DNA from: Betaproteobacteria bacterium
Lineage (GTDB): Bacteria > Pseudomonadota > Gammaproteobacteria > Burkholderiales > Ga0077523
Reading direction: 5' to 3'
NCBI GenBank assembly: GCA_025350245.1
Contig: JANXYG010000124.1
Coordinates: 1-33,969 of the forward strand
DNA: 33,969 nucleotides
A program made the position numbers and the translations under genes. Below, piece after piece: positions 33,227-33,969 of the stretch (positions are counted from its first letter, which is position 1; every line of letters starts with the position of its first letter). The notes beneath the pieces are model-generated. The model saw only the letters and a program-made list of their open reading frames with translations, made no database searches and was not told where the DNA came from.

Positions 33227-33687
33227 AAGTTTATCTCCGCGAAACCCTTCGCCGTGCGTCTGTCGTGGCCGAATCCAAAGATGCCTCGCCAGTACGCCTC
33301 CCGGTGTAAGACCATATTCGGTGCGGGCGTCTCTACGTAAAGGTCGAGACCGAAGAGATTCTCCGCCGCCGCCTTGTCCAGAAGACGGGTCACCTGCTGC
33401 TGCATCGTCGCGGTGACGTTCGCGCCGCCGTTGATCCACTGCGGGCTCCAAAGCACACAATCGATGTCTCCGGGCCCAAGCTTCTGTGTGAGGAAAGACC
33501 CATCCAACCACAGGGTACCACCCACGCCCACGGCCTGCAGGGCCCCGACCCAAGCGGCCAGCTTCTGGTGCAAGTCATGGCGCCGCTGGTCTTGTGCGAA
33601 CGGCGCAACTGCCAGAGCGTGAATCCCCTGAACGGTTACGTTGTGCATCCCTGGCGGGAGCAGGGGTAAGAAATCAGGCTTGGCCAT
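33223..33687 (-). CDS. DUF6932-type nucleotidyltransferase-like protein
   Basis: A 154-residue protein. The start FLPLLPPGMHNVTVQGI and the central LWLDGSFLTQKLGPGDIDCVLW match the DUF6932 pattern as I know it (LPPGIHxCT, then DGSFxTxKxxPxDIDxVL). G63-S64 with D74 and D76 forms the GS-x(n)-D-x-D metal and nucleotide motif of the polymerase-beta nucleotidyltransferase fold. Such minimal nucleotidyltransferases appear in toxin-antitoxin and defence modules. ATG 33687 is preferred; an in-frame TTG at 33708 is possible and both have weak ribosome-binding sites. It is the first gene of a coupled two-gene operon next to a transposase remnant. Activity (AMP or CMP transfer, or a degenerate binding role) is unknown. 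Confidence 0.75.
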   Translation of the reverse strand: MAKPDFLPLLPPGMHNVTVQGIHALAVAPFAQDQRRHDLHQKLAAWVGALQAVGVGGTLWLDGSFLTQKLGPGDIDCVLWSPQWINGGANVTATMQQQVTRLLDKAAAENLFGLDLYVETPAPNMVLHREAYWRGIFGFGHDRRTAKGFAEINL

Positions 33688-33763
33688 TTTTCTTGTGCGG
33701 TTCGCCAATCAATGTGGATGGGTGGCGCGACGGCACATCCCCATCCCCCTATGGATTCAGATA

Positions 33764-33969
33764 TTAGCAGTCACATGTCGCTCCGCAGCCTTGCAGATTC
33801 ACACTCTTCGGCCTGTGCCAATGCCAGGCATCGGCCTCCAGCACCTGTCGCATGAACATCGACAGCGTCACCGCCGGCGGATACAGCCGCTCGCGGTGCT
33901 CGGGCAACAGCGCTTCGGTCGCCTCAAGCAATTGCGGACTCGTCAGCAGGTTGAAAAACTCCACCGTTT
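33764..33969 (-). pseudogene. Transposase fragment, IS4-like, runs off window edge
   Basis: From the window edge the minus strand reads VEFFNLLTSPQLLEATEALL, then EHRERLYPPAVTLSMFMRQVLEAD, which resembles the N-terminal region of IS4-family transposases. After LEAD (about 33836) the frame continues with AWHWHRPKSVNLQGCGATCDC and stops at 33764, which does not look like the family's continuation. This suggests the gene was cut or fused to other DNA. The true start lies outside the window. No terminal inverted repeat or target-site duplication could be defined from this side. Confidence 0.55.

Overview
The window reads as chromosome of a GC-rich Gram-negative bacterium, most likely a betaproteobacterium of the Burkholderiales. 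This is an inference from the high-GC codon use, the CzcCBA-type RND pump with an outer-membrane factor, the fused MrpA-MrpB subunit, the IclR/lutABC arrangement, and a dispersed palindromic repeat of a style I associate with Burkholderiales. No rRNA, tRNA or CRISPR array was seen.

Layout. 1-2060 (minus) is a response regulator/histidine kinase pair, divergent from 2197-8069 (plus), a CzcC/CzcB/CzcA-like heavy-metal efflux operon. A direct repeat suited to OmpR-family regulator binding lies between them. 8328-9224 is a secreted D,D-endopeptidase (PbpG-like). 9415-13249 is an IclR regulator divergent from lutABC (lactate oxidation), followed by a small secreted YHS-like protein on the other strand. 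13812-17016 (minus) is a lower-GC insert holding an overlapping DNA methyltransferase and PD-(D/E)XK nuclease, which looks like a restriction-modification module. 17346-18479 (minus) is an iron-dependent alcohol dehydrogenase, divergent from a CPA2 cation/proton antiporter (18575-19930). 20169-24373 is a compact catabolic operon: hydroxyacid dehydrogenase, amidase and two tandem beta-hydroxyacid dehydrogenases. 24404-30174 is a complete Mrp Na+/H+ antiporter operon (A/B fused, then C, D, E, F, G), continued by a TerB-like protein and a SulP anion transporter. 32312 to the right end is a second lower-GC accessory stretch: a DUF6932-type nucleotidyltransferase-like protein overlapping an unrecognised 304-residue partner, then a transposase remnant running off the edge.

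Two things stand out. One is a repeat family of about 80 bp that begins 4-10 nt after three different stop codons and is expanded to a three-copy, 81-bp-period tandem array inside the efflux operon; an open frame crosses that array and ends in an ATGA overlap with the pump start. The other is the DUF6932/unknown gene pair beside a transposon remnant, the best candidate here for an undescribed two-gene system. Coordinates of starts were checked against the bases; functions come from motif recognition only.
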